Below, in pieces: positions 33,455 through 44,012 of a stretch of DNA of 64,000 nucleotides. Origin of the DNA: Xanthomarina sp. F1114 (GTDB taxonomy: Bacteria; Bacteroidota; Bacteroidia; Flavobacteriales; Flavobacteriaceae); the NCBI RefSeq assembly GCF_026410255.1, contig NZ_JAPMLL010000004.1:1-64000 (forward strand). Reading direction: 5' to 3'. Every line of letters begins with the position of its first letter. The stretch's first letter is position 1. Both the position numbers and the translations under genes were made by a program. Below the pieces are notes generated by a model. It was not told where the DNA came from. It saw only the letters and a program-made list of their open reading frames with translations, and did no database searches.

Positions 33455-36400
33455 TTAGCGTTTTAAAGAAAAGTGCCTTTTTACTTCAAAAGAGATTTCG
33501 TCTTTTTTTACTAATGCTACAAACCAATAATCGGTAGACGGTAATAATTTGCCTCTATAAGTTCCATCCCAACCAGGAGAACTATGAGTTAATCTTGTTA
33601 TCAGTTTACCATACCTATCGTAAATATAAACTATGGTTCCTTCTAGTTGATCGACTCCAGTTATATGCCAGGTATCGTTATACCCATCATTATTTGGTGT
33701 AAAAAACAATGGCGCATCAATAATTACAATCTCTTTTGTAGCAGAAGCGCAACCGTTTAAGTCGATTACTTCTATAATATGTGGTCCTAAAGTAACATTG
33801 TAAAATACGTTAGACTCTTGCGGAACTCCATGATCTAGAGTGTACAGGTAATTACCAATACCACTAATAGTAACTGTAATATTATTTGGATTTGAGAAAT
33901 CTACGGTTTCTGTAAACTCTATAGTTGCTTGCTCAGATTCTATAACATTAAAAGTTGCAGTTGTCTGACATCCGTTAATGGAAGTAACAGTTACGGAATA
34001 GGTTCCAATATTCGTAATTTCGGTTTGAGAAGTTGTGGAGTTTGTGGACCATAGGTAGGTGTCGTCTGCAAAACCTGTTTCGGCTGAAACGACTAAAGGT
34101 AAATTGTCTAAACATACCGTTTGGTCTGGAATGTTTACTTCTGGTTTTCTGTTTATAAGCGTGTTAAAAGAAGTTGTGTTAAAGCAACCTGTTGCATTGT
34201 TTTCAACTCTTGCATAAATGGTTTGCTGGTTAAAAGCAGTATAATTTAATTCTTGAATGGCATTGCTATTATCCATAGCTTCTTCTTCTAATTCAAAATA
34301 ACTAACAGTAAATTGATTTGAGTTTTGTGTTCCAAGTATGAAAGAAGATTGCTGTGCTAAATTAAAAACTAATAATCCATCAAAATCGTCGTCGCAAGCT
34401 ACCATATTTTGAGGCTGATTTGCAACTGGGTTCGGGTTAACCAATAGATTAAAAGAACCAATAGTTGTACAACCTGTATCTGTATTTATAGCGTTTACAA
34501 AAATAGTGTCGTTATTAGAAGTGTAACTATATTCTGGTTCTAAAGGGTTTTGAGTATTCTCGGCATCTGATAGATTTGCGTAAAACGTTAAGTCTACAGG
34601 AGTTTGGTCTCCAATTAACTCATCTATAGCATCTAATAAATTATATGAGTTTGAATCTGCTTCACAAATTTCAATAGTTTCTGTATTTAGGCTAGGAGGT
34701 ACGTTTACAATTAATTCCAAAGGAATAGAAACAAAGCATTTGGAGACTGTATTTGTTACTCGAATATAAACAGTTTGCGGACTTGAAGTATTGTTATAAT
34801 CACTTGGATCTGGAATGGTTATATCGTTATTTTCAACATCTTCTATAGTTTCATGATAAGTTACTAAAATATCATTTTGTCTAATATCTAAAACTTCCGA
34901 TTCTGAAACGGTTAAGTCGAAACTCACGGAGCCGTCTTGATCTGTGTCGCAGGCAATTAATGCTGATGCAGAATTGACTAAAGGTACTTGAATTACATTT
35001 AAACCAAATTGTGCAATGGCGTGGCAATCGGTCCCATTTTCTACTCGCGCATAAATCTGCTGTGGATTTGAAGTATTCGTGTAGTTTAAAGGTAATTGGT
35101 TTTGTTCGGTCTCAGCATCTTCCAGACTTCTATAAAAAGTAATGGTTAATGTTTCTGGACTATTTTGAGACATTTCTGTTATAACAGTATTTAAATCGAA
35201 TGACTCCTGACTGTCGTTCGATATATCATCACATAAAAAGACATTTAAGGGAGCATCGAAAATTGGCACGGAACCTACTTCAATAACAAATGATGATACT
35301 CCAAAACAATTTTGATCGCTTGTGTTTTCCACACGAACATGGATGGTTTCAGGGCTTGACTGATTTACATAAGCCGTTGTTTTATCAATAATATTTGTTC
35401 TATTTAAAGCATCTTCAGCAGTTTTAAAATACAAAACATGTTTTCCTGTTTGTCCGTTTAAAATTTCGTCATCTTTATCTTCAAAGAAGAAATCAGCTGT
35501 TTGGTTGCCATCTGTTTCACAATTAATAAAATTACTAATATCTATAAAAACAGGTTCTGTATTTACAATAATTTCAAAATTAATTATGGCGTAACAAGTT
35601 GTAAGTTCACTTTCAACTCTTACAAAAATAGTTTGTGTGTTTGCATTATATTCAGTTGTGCTTGTAATAGCGTTTGAATTTGCATTGGCATCATCCTCAG
35701 AGGTGTGGAATGTAATATTCAGATTGTCCGTATTAGAAACAATTTCTGAAATTTTTGCATTTAAATCCACAATTGAAAAGGCATCCTGATTATCGTCGCA
35801 AATAACAATATCTAATGGCTGTGTTACAGTTGGTGCCGGAACAACGTTAATTTCAAGTGGAGATATATCATGACAACCAGTAGTGCCATCTGCTACGCGC
35901 ACATAAATAATTTGAGGGTTACTAATGTTTGTGTAAAAAGGAGCTAATACATTTTCGTTGTTTATGGCATCTTCTTCATTTAAGAAGTATGCAGTAGTTG
36001 GATTTGTAATTCCTGTACCTACATAATCGTCGAAAGCAGCTAATTCCATAGATGTAAAACCATCATCGTCTGTATCGCAATAATTAACAGCTTCTAAAAC
36101 AGGTAAAATAACTGGCGGATTGATAATTAAATTAAAGTCTGAAGAATATGTGCAATCCTCGTTTTCAAGCGTTACAAATAACTGATGAGGACTTGCAACA
36201 ACCTGGTATGAAACACTTTGGTCTATAGGATTAGATTGATTGATTTGATCAGTTTCTGTTTCGTAAAAAGTAACAGTAACATTTTCGAGACCATTCATTA
36301 TAATATTTGCAATATTCTCTAAATTGAAATCTGCAATACCATCAGCTGAGGCATCATCACAGGTATAAAAATCTCTAATATTGGTTCCAGATTCTAGAAG

Positions 36401-38302
36401 ATTTGTATGTAAGACAATAGAAGTTATAGATACGCAACCTGTTAGTTCATCCAACACTCTAATATAAACTGTTTGAACATTTGGTGTTGTATTTTCAAAA
36501 TTTTCAATGTCTTCAATTGGATTGTCTCCCGTCTGAGCGTCTTCGTAAGTTGTGTGGAATGTAGTTGAAACGCCAGTTAGTCCATCTAGAATAGTATCTA
36601 CAACAGTTGATAAATCGAAAATATCATATCCATCCCCATCTTGGTCGCAGGCATTAATAATTTCAGGATCCATACTGATAGACGGACTCTCTATAACGGA
36701 GATTTCTATAGAAGTCGTGTTTTTACAGCCTGTATTCGGGTCTATAACTCTAATAAAAATTTGTTCAGTTGGATTTGTATTTACATATGGAGAAGGAATT
36801 GGGTTGTCTCCAGAATCCGCATCGGTTTGAGAATAATGATAAGTAACAATTAGGTTGGAATTATTGTTAGTTATTTCGCCGTTTAGCTGTGTTAAATCTA
36901 TCTCGGTAAAGCCGTCGGGGGTTGCATCATCGCAAACTTCCATGGGTTGAGGATCGGTAATTACAGGTAGCGGATTGACCAGCAGATTAAAACTAGTATA
37001 GGACAAGCAGCCATTATCTGTATCAAGAATTCTAACGTGAATTAATTGCGGATTACTTGTGTTCTGAATTGGATTTGTAATTGGGTTTAAATTGTTTTGA
37101 GCTTCATTTAAAGAATAATGATAGCTAATACTATAATTGGAAGTAGGAATAGAGGCTAGAATCTCATTATCTTTAGTATTTAGATTAAAAGTCTCAATTC
37201 CGTCGTTACTTGGATCGTCGCAAATTTCATAATCTGTAACGGGGTCGGCAGTTTGTTCCGAATTTAGAGTTACTTCAACAGTATCATCAATAACACAGGT
37301 GGTGTTACTAATTGGAATACTTACAACAACTTTATATGTTCCAGAGGAAATAGCTGTTATAGTTTCTTGATTTTCGCCAGCTAGAGCCTGTCCGTTTAAA
37401 AACCACTGATAAGTCGCTAAGGGGTTTTGAATATCTCCGTTTAAAACCACATTGTCAGCACAAGTGGTAATATCTGGTCCAAGATCTACAGAGGCGTTAA
37501 AACTGTTTCCTTCAATAAACACGGCAGAATCAAAATTTTCGTCGGTTTGATCTGCAATTACTAATTTAATTCGGTATTGAACGTTAGGTTCAATACTTGC
37601 AATAGCAGAAAGTACTGTAGTTCTTCCATTAAAGTTGGTGTCTCCAAGACTATGACCTTCAAAATACTGTTCGTTTTCTGCTGGGCAAAATCCAACAACT
37701 TCTTCATGAACTGTACTTGTATTTACAGGAATAGTTGTGCCAGGAATTAATGCTACATTTTGATAAGCTGTAGTTGAACCTGTTTTCTTTATTAAGAAGG
37801 CAAACCCATCAGAATAATCGCAGGGATAATTAGCGTAATATTCTTCTGAAGCCAAAATATAATTGAACTGTACCTGATTGGAAACCGAAATAAAATCAAA
37901 TTCAATAGAGGTTGCATTTAGAGTGTTGGTTATACCTAAGGCTGTTTCTAAATCAGGATCTGTTCCCCAGGATGATTCTCCTTCATTTAAGACGTTAGAA
38001 TTTAATACGTTTCCAGCTGAAGCAGCTCCACCTGTTGAGAGTAAAATTCCGTTTTCGAACGGAAAATTAGAATCTGCTTTTTCAAAATATCCATAACTAG
38101 ATATTTGATTTACAGAGCCATTAATTGTTGATTGTATATTAGAAACTTCTACACAACCTTGTACAAGATGTGTTTCTATTAAATCGTTTAAAGGAACATC
38201 GTCGTTTACAGAAATTTGTTGTGAATAGGAAATTTGGTTAAATACCATAAAAAATATAACTAATAAATAGCCAGATAATTTTAGCCGAGAAATGCTATCC
38301 AT
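33455..38302 (-). CDS. giant choice-of-anchor L protein with 11 repeated modules and T9SS type B domain
   Basis: A 1615-residue protein starting at ATG 38302 (a TTG five codons upstream is less likely). Signal to about 28 (SYSQ), choice-of-anchor L domain (about 35-270), an Ig-like segment, then 11 consecutive modules of about 94 residues (about 358-1388). Each has C-D-x(2-4)-D-G near its start, a YH/FY-x(5)-DA segment, NTSNPQxIYVRV and a TGC-like cysteine near its end. A PKD-like region and the type B signal (FFTPNNDGYNDTW, YDRYGKLI) close the protein. Probably a long surface fibre or adhesin. Confidence 0.9.
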   Translation of the reverse strand: MDSISRLKLSGYLLVIFFMVFNQISYSQQISVNDDVPLNDLIETHLVQGCVEVSNIQSTINGSVNQISSYGYFEKADSNFPFENGILLSTGGAASAGNVLNSNVLNEGESSWGTDPDLETALGITNTLNATSIEFDFISVSNQVQFNYILASEEYYANYPCDYSDGFAFLIKKTGSTTAYQNVALIPGTTIPVNTSTVHEEVVGFCPAENEQYFEGHSLGDTNFNGRTTVLSAIASIEPNVQYRIKLVIADQTDENFDSAVFIEGNSFNASVDLGPDITTCADNVVLNGDIQNPLATYQWFLNGQALAGENQETITAISSGTYKVVVSIPISNTTCVIDDTVEVTLNSEQTADPVTDYEICDDPSNDGIETFNLNTKDNEILASIPTSNYSISYHYSLNEAQNNLNPITNPIQNTSNPQLIHVRILDTDNGCLSYTSFNLLVNPLPVITDPQPMEVCDDATPDGFTEIDLTQLNGEITNNNSNLIVTYHYSQTDADSGDNPIPSPYVNTNPTEQIFIRVIDPNTGCKNTTSIEISVIESPSISMDPEIINACDQDGDGYDIFDLSTVVDTILDGLTGVSTTFHTTYEDAQTGDNPIEDIENFENTTPNVQTVYIRVLDELTGCVSITSIVLHTNLLESGTNIRDFYTCDDASADGIADFNLENIANIIMNGLENVTVTFYETETDQINQSNPIDQSVSYQVVASPHQLFVTLENEDCTYSSDFNLIINPPVILPVLEAVNYCDTDDDGFTSMELAAFDDYVGTGITNPTTAYFLNEEDAINNENVLAPFYTNISNPQIIYVRVADGTTGCHDISPLEINVVPAPTVTQPLDIVICDDNQDAFSIVDLNAKISEIVSNTDNLNITFHTSEDDANANSNAITSTTEYNANTQTIFVRVESELTTCYAIINFEIIVNTEPVFIDISNFINCETDGNQTADFFFEDKDDEILNGQTGKHVLYFKTAEDALNRTNIIDKTTAYVNQSSPETIHVRVENTSDQNCFGVSSFVIEVGSVPIFDAPLNVFLCDDISNDSQESFDLNTVITEMSQNSPETLTITFYRSLEDAETEQNQLPLNYTNTSNPQQIYARVENGTDCHAIAQFGLNVIQVPLVNSASALIACDTDQDGSVSFDLTVSESEVLDIRQNDILVTYHETIEDVENNDITIPDPSDYNNTSSPQTVYIRVTNTVSKCFVSIPLELIVNVPPSLNTETIEICEADSNSYNLLDAIDELIGDQTPVDLTFYANLSDAENTQNPLEPEYSYTSNNDTIFVNAINTDTGCTTIGSFNLLVNPNPVANQPQNMVACDDDFDGLLVFNLAQQSSFILGTQNSNQFTVSYFELEEEAMDNSNAIQELNYTAFNQQTIYARVENNATGCFNTTSFNTLINRKPEVNIPDQTVCLDNLPLVVSAETGFADDTYLWSTNSTTSQTEITNIGTYSVTVTSINGCQTTATFNVIESEQATIEFTETVDFSNPNNITVTISGIGNYLYTLDHGVPQESNVFYNVTLGPHIIEVIDLNGCASATKEIVIIDAPLFFTPNNDGYNDTWHITGVDQLEGTIVYIYDRYGKLITRLTHSSPGWDGTYRGKLLPSTDYWFVALVKKDEISFEVKRHFSLKR

Positions 38303-38408
38303 AAAGTTAATTTTCAATGTTATTCTAATTTGGAGTTAATCTTGGGCAAAGTAATTAAAAAAATAGACCAAACGCAATAATTAACGACAAAATGCAGTAA
38401 TATTAGCT

Positions 38409-40247
38409 TTATTTGTTTAAATACACCCAACCAGTTAAGGTTTTATAGTTAGAATCGTTAAGGTTTAAGATGTAAAAATAAGTTCCGGTTGGTAAAATTT
38501 TCTCCGAGTTATTTATTCCGCGATTGGAGTTTCCAATCCATGGCTTATTGTTATCTCCCTCAAAAACAAGAGTTCCGTAGCGATTATAAATTAGTAATTT
38601 GTGAGTTTCGAAAATATTATAAAGACCTTGAATATTAAACCAATCATTATAACCATCGTTATTTGGTGTAAAAGCTTGTGGAATATTAGGTGGACAGTTT
38701 TCTACAAATAAATCGAAATAATAAACTTGGTAACAGGGTTGGTTTTCAACTTTCAAATAAATGGTTTGTGGTACTGTGGTGTTTTGGTAGTAGCTTGGAT
38801 TGAGTATTTCGTTTGTATTTGCTTCTAAATCCTCAAGAGTTTCAAAATAGGAAGTTGTTTGTCCGCTAATTTCAATTTGATCTTCGGACAAAAATAAATT
38901 AAAAGTAGACGTATCAAAGCCTTCATTACAATTTTTTATAGCTTCTAACGGAGTTATAATAACTTCTAAAAGCTGAATGTTTTGAGTGGTGACGTTGTTT
39001 AATTCGTTTAACTCGGTAATAACTCCAATACCATTTCCAATATCGTCCACGGCAATTGTTATAGTTAGATTGTTTGGTAAACTCTCAGGAATAGTAACCG
39101 TTATTTGTCCATTTTCTGACTCTCCAATATCCAAAGGCATACTGGTAAATGTATTTCCAATAAGTTCGTTATTTGCATAAATAGCAATAGGAACTTGAGC
39201 CGGTAAGACATCTGTGCTATTTGTATTATATATCGTATAATTAATAGTAACTTCCCTACTAGAACATTCTTGATTAATTTGGTTTATGTTGACGGTAGCA
39301 TCTGGAAGCTGGCTGTTTAAAACGGTAATAATATTATTAATCATGATTAAGTCTGCCTGTAAAATGCCGTTTCCATCATAATCTCCTGTAGTTAATTTTA
39401 TTTCTACTGAGGTGTCTCCAATTGCAATATTATCTTGAATGGGATACACGTCTACATCTCCATTGTAAAAAGTATTGCTGTTTGTGAAAGTATTTGTTCC
39501 ATTAAAAGCATTGTTGGCAGGGTTTAATGGCGGACTGGAAATAATATTGTTATTAATTAGTAAAGATTCTCCATATGCCAGGTTGGAATCTCCTTCCCAG
39601 GCTAAAAATCCAATTTTTGCTCCTTCGTTATCTAAAACATTTACATTGTCTAAAATGATGGTTTTTTCTTGAATATTTCTATTAATAATTTCTAAGCCTT
39701 GAAATAAATTCACCTGATTTAGTGGTAGTTGTTCGTCTTCGTAGATAACATATACACACCAGCCAGCAAAATTTGTTCGATTGCCACAATAACCAGGGTT
39801 TTCTAATAGAGTTTCTGAAATAACTAAATCGCTTAGCATATAATTAGAATTTCCTGTATTAGAGATGAGTTCTGTAATATCTGATACACAGGAAAAATAG
39901 CTGAGAGTACCGTAATTATTATCATTGAATTCTACAAGATAATTCTGGTCTGCTACTATAGATGTGTTATTTAGGCTAACTTCTAAATCGCCCTCGCCAG
40001 AGCCGGCCCAATACAAATATGCAGCAACAATGTTCGTGTTTTGTGGTAGAAATAATTCTGCTTGAGATTCCGGGAGTACATCGCAAAACGTTCGATCTAG
40101 ATTGTTTTCTGCAGGATTTAGCGTGTTTCCAAATGCCAAATAATCGTAATGCCCATTAAATTGTTGAAATAGGCTAACTTCTTGACTAAACATAAAATGA
40201 GTAGTTAGCACAAAAAATAGCACAAGGTATTTATATGGTCGGAACAT
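38409..40247 (-). CDS. T9SS type B protein with adhesin-like N-terminal region
   Basis: A 612-residue secreted protein, signal to about 21 (MFSQ). Residues about 25-290 are a beta-rich region (AAYLYWAGSGEG, AGWCVYVIYED, GFLAWEGD) resembling DUF3344-type surface domains, followed by a CARDB-like Ig fold (about 315-425: VTINYTIYN, ITELNELNNV), one shared Cys-bracketed module (about 430-515), and a divergent type B sorting domain (AFTPNNDGYNDWF, YNRYGTLVF). Its ending GWVYLNK differs from the HFSLKR of the other four. 106 bp separate it from the next gene. Confidence 0.85.
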   Translation of the reverse strand: MFRPYKYLVLFFVLTTHFMFSQEVSLFQQFNGHYDYLAFGNTLNPAENNLDRTFCDVLPESQAELFLPQNTNIVAAYLYWAGSGEGDLEVSLNNTSIVADQNYLVEFNDNNYGTLSYFSCVSDITELISNTGNSNYMLSDLVISETLLENPGYCGNRTNFAGWCVYVIYEDEQLPLNQVNLFQGLEIINRNIQEKTIILDNVNVLDNEGAKIGFLAWEGDSNLAYGESLLINNNIISSPPLNPANNAFNGTNTFTNSNTFYNGDVDVYPIQDNIAIGDTSVEIKLTTGDYDGNGILQADLIMINNIITVLNSQLPDATVNINQINQECSSREVTINYTIYNTNSTDVLPAQVPIAIYANNELIGNTFTSMPLDIGESENGQITVTIPESLPNNLTITIAVDDIGNGIGVITELNELNNVTTQNIQLLEVIITPLEAIKNCNEGFDTSTFNLFLSEDQIEISGQTTSYFETLEDLEANTNEILNPSYYQNTTVPQTIYLKVENQPCYQVYYFDLFVENCPPNIPQAFTPNNDGYNDWFNIQGLYNIFETHKLLIYNRYGTLVFEGDNNKPWIGNSNRGINNSEKILPTGTYFYILNLNDSNYKTLTGWVYLNK

Positions 40248-40286
40248 TCAATTGTAATAATTAAAATAAATGTACAACTTTTAAGT

Positions 40287-41552
40287 TTATCGCTTTAAAC
40301 TAAAATGGCTGTTATATTCTCTACCGTCTTTTAGGGTTGCAGAAAACCAATAGTCATCAGTAGGTAAAGGTTCACCATTAAAGGTTCCGTCCCAGCCTGA
40401 GCCAAGTGGATTTAATTGTTTTATTAGTTTTCCATGCCGGTCGAAAATACGAATGAGGGTATTTGGTTGGAATATATTAGAAACCCCTTTTATATTCCAA
40501 GTATCATTATATCCATCTCCATTTGGAGTGAAAAACTTTGGAAAACCAATAATTGAAACCTCTTGTGTAACAATGCCACAATTGTTTTTTATATCTCTTA
40601 CAGCCACCGTATAGATGCCGCCGTAGACATTATAAAAAATATTATCTGATTGATAGATTCTGTATAGTCCATCTTGATTGTAAAGGGCATATTCGTATTC
40701 GCCTTCGCCAGAAACTAAAACAGTTATTGTATTATTTTCGGTGGCATCTACTACAATAACATCGTTAAAAGTAGCAGTATTCGAAGGTTCTACAGTTATA
40801 TTTCTAGATTTAGAACAGCCAAAATTATCAGTCGCTGTAACAGTATAAGTGCCTATTTGGTTAATTTGAATGGTAGAAGCTGTCTCTCCATTAGACCAGA
40901 TATATGTATAATTGGTAGGAGAATCGCTTAAAACCCCAGCTTCTAATATAATAGTTTGTGGAAAGCTGTTTAGGCAATATAAAACACTTTCGTCTTCTTT
41001 TAATATAGGTAGTTTGTTTACAGTTAAATAAACTTCACTAATTCCATAGCAAGCATTATTGTTTTCCGCTCTGGCATAAATAGTTTGGTTGTATGGTGTT
41101 GTATTGGTGTATGGCGAAGTCAATTCGTTTTGTTCTAAAAGGGCATCTTGGTAATTAGGATAAAAAGTAATGGGAAAGGTTATCCCATTTATGACCTGCA
41201 TATCTGCAGCAAAATCGTTAAGGTTAAAGGTGTCAATTCCATCTTCAGAACCTAGTTCGTCGCAAATTTCAGGAGCTTGATAATCTAAAAGTTGTGTGGC
41301 GCTAACTTCTAAAGTAAGCTCTGCAATACTAAAACAACCAGTGGAATTGTCTGTTACTTGAGCATATACTGTTTGAGGATTAGAAATATTATTGTAGTTC
41401 TCAGCGTTTAACGGATCATTACTAGTTTCGGCATCGGTAGAGCTAAAATAGAACTCGGTAGATAGGTTAGTATCTCCTCCTGTTATTTCGGTGATTGCTT
41501 CATTTAAATTAAAAGTCGTTAAATTATCGTTTATACCATCGTTATCACATTG
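40287..41552 (-). repeat. direct repeat copy A (3' half of the 817-residue gene)
   Basis: About 1.27 kb aligned without a visible gap to 42747-44012 at a constant offset of 2460 bp. Three lines compared by eye show about 85-92% base identity. Similarity stops within the module that starts CDxDGINDNL. Confidence 0.9.
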
Positions 41553-42740
41553 TAAAAGTGAACTATTATTTGAAGGCGGAATAGGTAAAACCTCTAAATC
41601 TAAAGTAGTAATACTTGCACAATCAGGGTTATTGGCGTCTTCAATTCTAACAAATATTTGTTGTAAATCTGCTGTTGTATTATAATAAATATCTGCTAAT
41701 GGGTTAGTATCTGTTTCTGCATCTATTTGAAGTTCATGATAGCTAATAGTTAGATTTGCAGGATCTTGTCCGTTTAAAATCTCATTATTTTTAGTAGGAA
41801 GGTCAAAGAAAGTTTGTCCATTTGTAGCATCACCATCTTCGTAGTCATCGCATACAATATAGTTAGATGGAGTAGTGAAATCTGGGCTAGTAACAGATAA
41901 ATTAAAAGGAACAATTTCAAAACAACCTGTATTTGTATTAGTTAATCTGGCATAAACTGTTTGCGGGTTGCTTACGTTTGTATATGGACTAGCTACAGTA
42001 CCTATGTTTAAATTAGCATCACTTTCATTGAAATGGTAACTTACTGCTACATCTGTTTGAGTTCCTATTATTTGACTTGTATTGATGTCTAGATTAAACT
42101 CGGTTTCCCCGTTCCCTAGTGGTATAAGTGTATCGCAGTTTTCCAAGTCTAGAGCCTCTGGAGAGCCCATTTCGTTGGTTGGTGGGCTGGCAAACTCTGC
42201 AGTTCCTGTCCATTCAAGGCTAAACGGACTGTTTCCAATAGGCCTGTCGATAACAATAAAATACGTGTCTCCAGCCGTTACATCCAGCCATTTTACAAAA
42301 CTATTTCCAAATTGTCCTGGGCCTTCAGCTGTATCTGATTCTTCCCCGTTCATTCCGGTATAATTGTTTTGTTGTCCAGAAGCTAAAGGGTTAGTTGTCG
42401 AGCATCTAATAGCTTGACCAATATTATTACACGGTCTGTTAGGACCAAAAACAAAAAAATCGTAATCTTCTGTAATAGAAGTGCTATTAGGTCTTAAAGT
42501 AAAGCCTAACGTTCCATCGGTAACTAATGTTACTTGAAGCCATAAACTATTGTTTTCTTGACTTCCACAGGTATTAGAGCCATAGAGTTCTTGAACACCA
42601 ATACCGTTAACATTTAGATTAACTTCCGAGTTTCCACATACAATTACAGCATCTACACAATCGGTTGGTAGTTGAGCCGAAACTTGAAATACATTAAAGC
42701 ATAAAAATATTACGAATAAAAAGGGTTTAATCTGTCTCAA
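40287..42740 (-). CDS. T9SS type B protein with four shared modules
   Basis: An 817-residue secreted protein. Start is the TTG at 42740, only 6 bp after the preceding stop: it gives an intact signal peptide (MRQIKPFLFVIFLCFNVFQVSAQ, in part) and no ATG is available. Residues about 25-185 look like a pre-peptidase C-terminal/beta-sandwich domain. Four Cys-bracketed modules follow (about 200-575), then an Ig-like segment and the type B signal. The last 420 or so residues are almost identical to those of the upstream neighbour. Confidence 0.87.
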   Translation of the reverse strand: MRQIKPFLFVIFLCFNVFQVSAQLPTDCVDAVIVCGNSEVNLNVNGIGVQELYGSNTCGSQENNSLWLQVTLVTDGTLGFTLRPNSTSITEDYDFFVFGPNRPCNNIGQAIRCSTTNPLASGQQNNYTGMNGEESDTAEGPGQFGNSFVKWLDVTAGDTYFIVIDRPIGNSPFSLEWTGTAEFASPPTNEMGSPEALDLENCDTLIPLGNGETEFNLDINTSQIIGTQTDVAVSYHFNESDANLNIGTVASPYTNVSNPQTVYARLTNTNTGCFEIVPFNLSVTSPDFTTPSNYIVCDDYEDGDATNGQTFFDLPTKNNEILNGQDPANLTISYHELQIDAETDTNPLADIYYNTTADLQQIFVRIEDANNPDCASITTLDLEVLPIPPSNNSSLLQCDNDGINDNLTTFNLNEAITEITGGDTNLSTEFYFSSTDAETSNDPLNAENYNNISNPQTVYAQVTDNSTGCFSIAELTLEVSATQLLDYQAPEICDELGSEDGIDTFNLNDFAADMQVINGITFPITFYPNYQDALLEQNELTSPYTNTTPYNQTIYARAENNNACYGISEVYLTVNKLPILKEDESVLYCLNSFPQTIILEAGVLSDSPTNYTYIWSNGETASTIQINQIGTYTVTATDNFGCSKSRNITVEPSNTATFNDVIVVDATENNTITVLVSGEGEYEYALYNQDGLYRIYQSDNIFYNVYGGIYTVAVRDIKNNCGIVTQEVSIIGFPKFFTPNGDGYNDTWNIKGVSNIFQPNTLIRIFDRHGKLIKQLNPLGSGWDGTFNGEPLPTDDYWFSATLKDGREYNSHFSLKR

Positions 42741-42746
42741 AATAAA

Positions 42747-44012
42747 TTATCGTTTTAAACTAAAATGACTGTTAAATTCCCTGCCATCTTTTAGGGTTGC
42801 CGAAAACCAATAGTCATCCGACGGTAAAGGTTCTCCATTAAAGGTTCCGCCCCAGCCTGGACCAAGCGGATTTAGTTGTTTTATTAGTTTTCCATATCTA
42901 TCGTAAATACGAATCAAGGTATTTGGTTGGAATATATTGGAAACACCTTTTATGTTCCAGGTATCATTATATCCATCTCCATTTGGAGTAAAAAATTTTG
43001 GGAAACCAATAATAGAAACGTCTTGTGTAACAATGCCACAATTGTTTTTTATATCTCTTACTGCTACCGTATAAATACCTCCATAGACATTATAAAAAAT
43101 ATTATCTGATTGATACGTGTGGTATAAACCTTCTTGATTATAAAGAGCATACTCATATTCTCCTTCTCCAGAAACTAAAACAGTTATTGTATTGTTTTCG
43201 GTAGCATCTACTACAATAATATCGTTAAAAGTAGCAACATTCGAAGGTGCCACAATTATATTTCTAGATTTAGAGCAACCGGAACTATTTGTTACAGTAA
43301 CCGTATAAGTGCCTATTTGATTAATTTGAATGCTAGAAGTTGTCTCTCCGTTAGACCAGATATATGTATAATTGGCAGGAGAATCGTTTAAAACTCCAGC
43401 TTCTAATATAATAGTTTTTGGAAAGCTGTTTAAGCAATATAAAGTGTTTTCGTCTTCTTTTAGTACAGGTAGTTTGTTTATAGTTAAATAAACTTCACTA
43501 ATCCCGTAACAAGCATTATTGTTTTCAGCTCGGGCATAAATTGTTTGATTGTATGGCGTTGTATTGGTGTATGAAGAATTCAATTCGCTTTGTTCCAAAA
43601 GAGCATCTTGGTAGCTAGAATAGAAAGTAATTGGAAAAGTAATTCCATTTATGTCCTGCATTTCTGTGGCAATATTATCTAAGTTGAAACTGTTAATACC
43701 ATCTTCAGACTCCAGCTCATCACAATCTTCAGGAACTTGATAGTCTAAAAGTTGTGTGCTGCTAACTTCTAAAGTAAGCTCTGCAATATTAACACAGCCA
43801 GTTAAATTATCCGTTACTTGAGCATATAAAGTTTGAGGATTAGAAATATTATTGTAGTTCTCAGCGTTTAACGGATCATTACTAGTTTCGGCATCGTCAA
43901 AATTAAAATAGAAATTGGTAGATAGATTAGTATTTCCTCCTGTTATTTCGGTGATTGCTTCATTTAAATTAAACGTGGTTAAGTTATCGTTTATACCGTC
44001 GATATCGCATTG
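42747..44012 (-). repeat. direct repeat copy B (3' part of the 1121-residue gene)
   Basis: Partner of 40287-41552. Because the two copies are close, similar and in the same direction, they could recombine and delete or fuse the intervening gene. Confidence 0.9.

Noticed and set aside
33455-38302. DNA-level tandem repeat or CRISPR array in the 11-module gene
   Set aside because: The repetition is at protein level; modules are diverged in base sequence and there are no short identical repeats with spacers.
31614-42363. Plus- and minus-strand open frames of 60-93 codons inside the T9SS genes (for example 36552-36830 and 42082-42363)
   Set aside because: They are antisense or out-of-frame shadows of long, well-supported coding sequences and lack recognisable motifs.
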